Positions 42,193 through 43,122 of a DNA stretch of 43,122 nt are shown here, in pieces. Position 1 is the stretch's first letter. Each line of letters begins with the position of its first letter. This DNA is from Clostridia bacterium. Lineage in GTDB: Bacteria; Bacillota; Clostridia; Oscillospirales; CAG-272. The position numbers were made by a program, and so were the translations under genes. The stretch is from assembly GCA_017453005.1 (NCBI GenBank), contig JAFTKY010000043.1, positions 1 to 43,122 of the forward strand, read 5' to 3'. A model generated the notes under the pieces. It was not told where the DNA came from. It did no database searches and worked only from the letters and a program-made list of their open reading frames with translations.

Positions 42193-42222
42193 ATTATATC
42201 ACTTTTCGACTTATATTGTCAA
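42193..42222 (-). promoter_or_regulatory. Sigma-A promoter of the ABC exporter
   Basis: Minus strand: TTGACA (42222-42217), 18-bp spacer, TATAAT (42198-42193) with TGA before it. Confidence 0.86.
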
Positions 42223-42284
42223 GTCGGCGGCTGAAATTTTGAGATGTCAATTCTTAATTATTTCTTATAAATGCGGTTTATTTA

Positions 42285-42312
42285 TTGACTTTTTTTATTT
42301 GTATGGTAGAAT
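42285..42312 (+). promoter_or_regulatory. Sigma-A promoter of the YwaF-like gene
   Basis: TTGACT (42285-42290), 16-bp spacer, TAGAAT (42307-42312) with TGG before it. Confidence 0.75.
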
Positions 42313-42344
42313 ATCTTGGAGAAAAAATTGCATTGGAGAAATAT

Positions 42345-43122
42345 ATGTCAGATTTTTTATACAAGCTCACCTGCGCCATGGCGGTGGAAATGGAAGAGCC
42401 AAAGCCCTTTGGTGCATTGCACCTTATATTTTTGCTTATCAGCGTACCCCTTATCATATTTGCCGCATGGAAGCTGCGCAAGATTTCGGACAAAGGCGCG
42501 GACAGGCTTTTATTTTTTGTCGGTCTGTTCCTTGCGGTAACGGAAATATTCAAGCAGATATATTACTATTACCAGATGGCAGACGGTTCGTACTACTGGA
42601 CAAAATTCCCCTTCCAGCTCTGCTCCGTTCCCATGTATCTTTGCCTCATGATGCCCCTGCTCAAAAAAGGCAAGCTCAAGGACGGAATATGCGACTTTAT
42701 GATGTCCTACAATATGCTCGGCGGACTTATGACCATACTCTACCCCGCCACGATATTTACGAGCAAGATGCTTTTCAATATGCACTCGCTTATCTGGCAC
42801 GCACTTCTCGTGTTCGTTGGACTGTTCCTCACCTTCTCGCGCAGAGGCGGCGGTGGAATAAAAAAATACGTTGGCGCGACCTTTACCTTCCTCGGTCTGT
42901 GTGCCCTCGCCTTTACGATGAACCTCACGCTCGGACAGATTGCCGAGGCGCGCGACCAGTCCTTTAATATGTTTTACATAGGCCCCGGAATATCGGACAT
43001 TGTGGTATTCAGCGACATCGGAGAAAAATTCGGCTGGTGGGTCGGAACGCTCGCATACATCCCCGCCGTATGTCTCGGCTCATTCCTGCTCTATTTGCTG
43101 TTCGACTTTATCGGCAGAAAAA
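42345..43122 (+). CDS. YwaF/TMEM164-like integral membrane protein (3' end cut by window)
   Basis: ATG 42345 follows TTGGAG at about 7 nt; the frame is open for 259 codons to the window edge (MSDFLYKLTCAMAVEMEEPK ...). About six or seven membrane helices are visible. The family marks are FGALHLIFLLISVPLIIFA near the start (conserved His), YWTKFPFQLCSVPMYLCLMM (Q-L-C-S in helix 3), MLGGLMTILYPATIF, and MHSLIWHALL with two conserved His. These match the YwaF/TIGR02206 family, related to eukaryotic TMEM164, which has been linked to acyl transfer on lipids. Function in bacteria is not settled. The last visible helix (LGSFLLYLLFDFIGRK) is near the expected C-terminus. Confidence 0.85.
   Translation, partial: MSDFLYKLTCAMAVEMEEPKPFGALHLIFLLISVPLIIFAAWKLRKISDKGADRLLFFVGLFLAVTEIFKQIYYYYQMADGSYYWTKFPFQLCSVPMYLCLMMPLLKKGKLKDGICDFMMSYNMLGGLMTILYPATIFTSKMLFNMHSLIWHALLVFVGLFLTFSRRGGGGIKKYVGATFTFLGLCALAFTMNLTLGQIAEARDQSFNMFYIGPGISDIVVFSDIGEKFGWWVGTLAYIPAVCLGSFLLYLLFDFIGRK

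Noticed and set aside
42239..42967. Plus-strand open frame of 242 codons near the right end
   Set aside because: It is a frame-shifted shadow of the YwaF-like gene starting at 42345, which has a ribosome site, membrane helices and the family motifs.

Overview
The window looks like chromosome of a Gram-positive, gut-type Clostridia bacterium (Oscillospirales/Christensenellales-like). The evidence is strong AGGAGG ribosome sites, near-consensus sigma-A promoters, U-tracted terminators, lipoproteins and very large secreted Ig-like proteins, a nucleoside kinase with a TGS-like N-terminus, a Zur/ZnuACB operon and CotH/Cys-repeat surface proteins. No rRNA, CRISPR array, intact insertion sequence or phage is present. 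One complete tRNA gene, tRNA-Ser(CGA), is visible.

Layout. 1-1200: the edge of a minus-strand gene, then two decayed C-terminal ends of large serine recombinases flanking a hypothetical gene. 1455-2309: a one-helix membrane protein. 2541-18107: an HTH regulator, a small Cys protein and two giant secreted proteins (2481 and 2072 residues, the second membrane anchored). 18351-20852: a GNAT enzyme, a GtrA protein and a membrane hypothetical, with a palindromic operator over the first promoter. 21070-23146: a membrane hypothetical and an acyltransferase-3. 23251-25454: a guanine-class riboswitch, a 3-helix YgjV/SemiSWEET-like protein and a TGS nucleoside kinase. 25552-26934: a PHP phosphoesterase and a Cys-containing hypothetical.

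27035-31681 (minus): zur-znuA-znuC-znuB plus an FAD dehydrogenase, read from a promoter bracketed by two Zur-type boxes. 31821-33593: a GT8 glycosyltransferase fused to a PlsC acyltransferase. 33681-34945: tRNA-Ser(CGA), inverted pieces of its 3' half, and a small AT-richer cargo including a Cys-repeat lipoprotein. 35042-36583: a short-chain dehydrogenase and a convergent cytidylate-kinase-like gene. 36737-40387: a CotH-kinase lipoprotein with about 14 Cys repeats. 40429-42156 (minus): an ABC exporter. 42345-end: a YwaF/TMEM164-like membrane protein cut by the window edge.

The best candidate for something undescribed is the purine-riboswitch unit. The aptamer keeps the guanine-specifying C, yet its P3 and J3/1 strands form the 5' arm of the terminator, so ligand should turn expression ON, for a tiny SWEET-like membrane protein and a nucleoside kinase. 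Also notable are the convergent tRNA-Ser fragments, the GT8-PlsC fusion, and an extended -10 (TGn) in 16 of 19 promoters.

Stretches over about 300 bases without a gene: 15-448 holds a promoter, a terminator and a recombinase remnant; 956-1454 holds a promoter, a terminator, a second remnant and a promoter with a roughly 200-nt leader in which I see no convincing structure; 33594-34102 holds a hairpin repeat, the tRNA unit and tRNA-like fragments.
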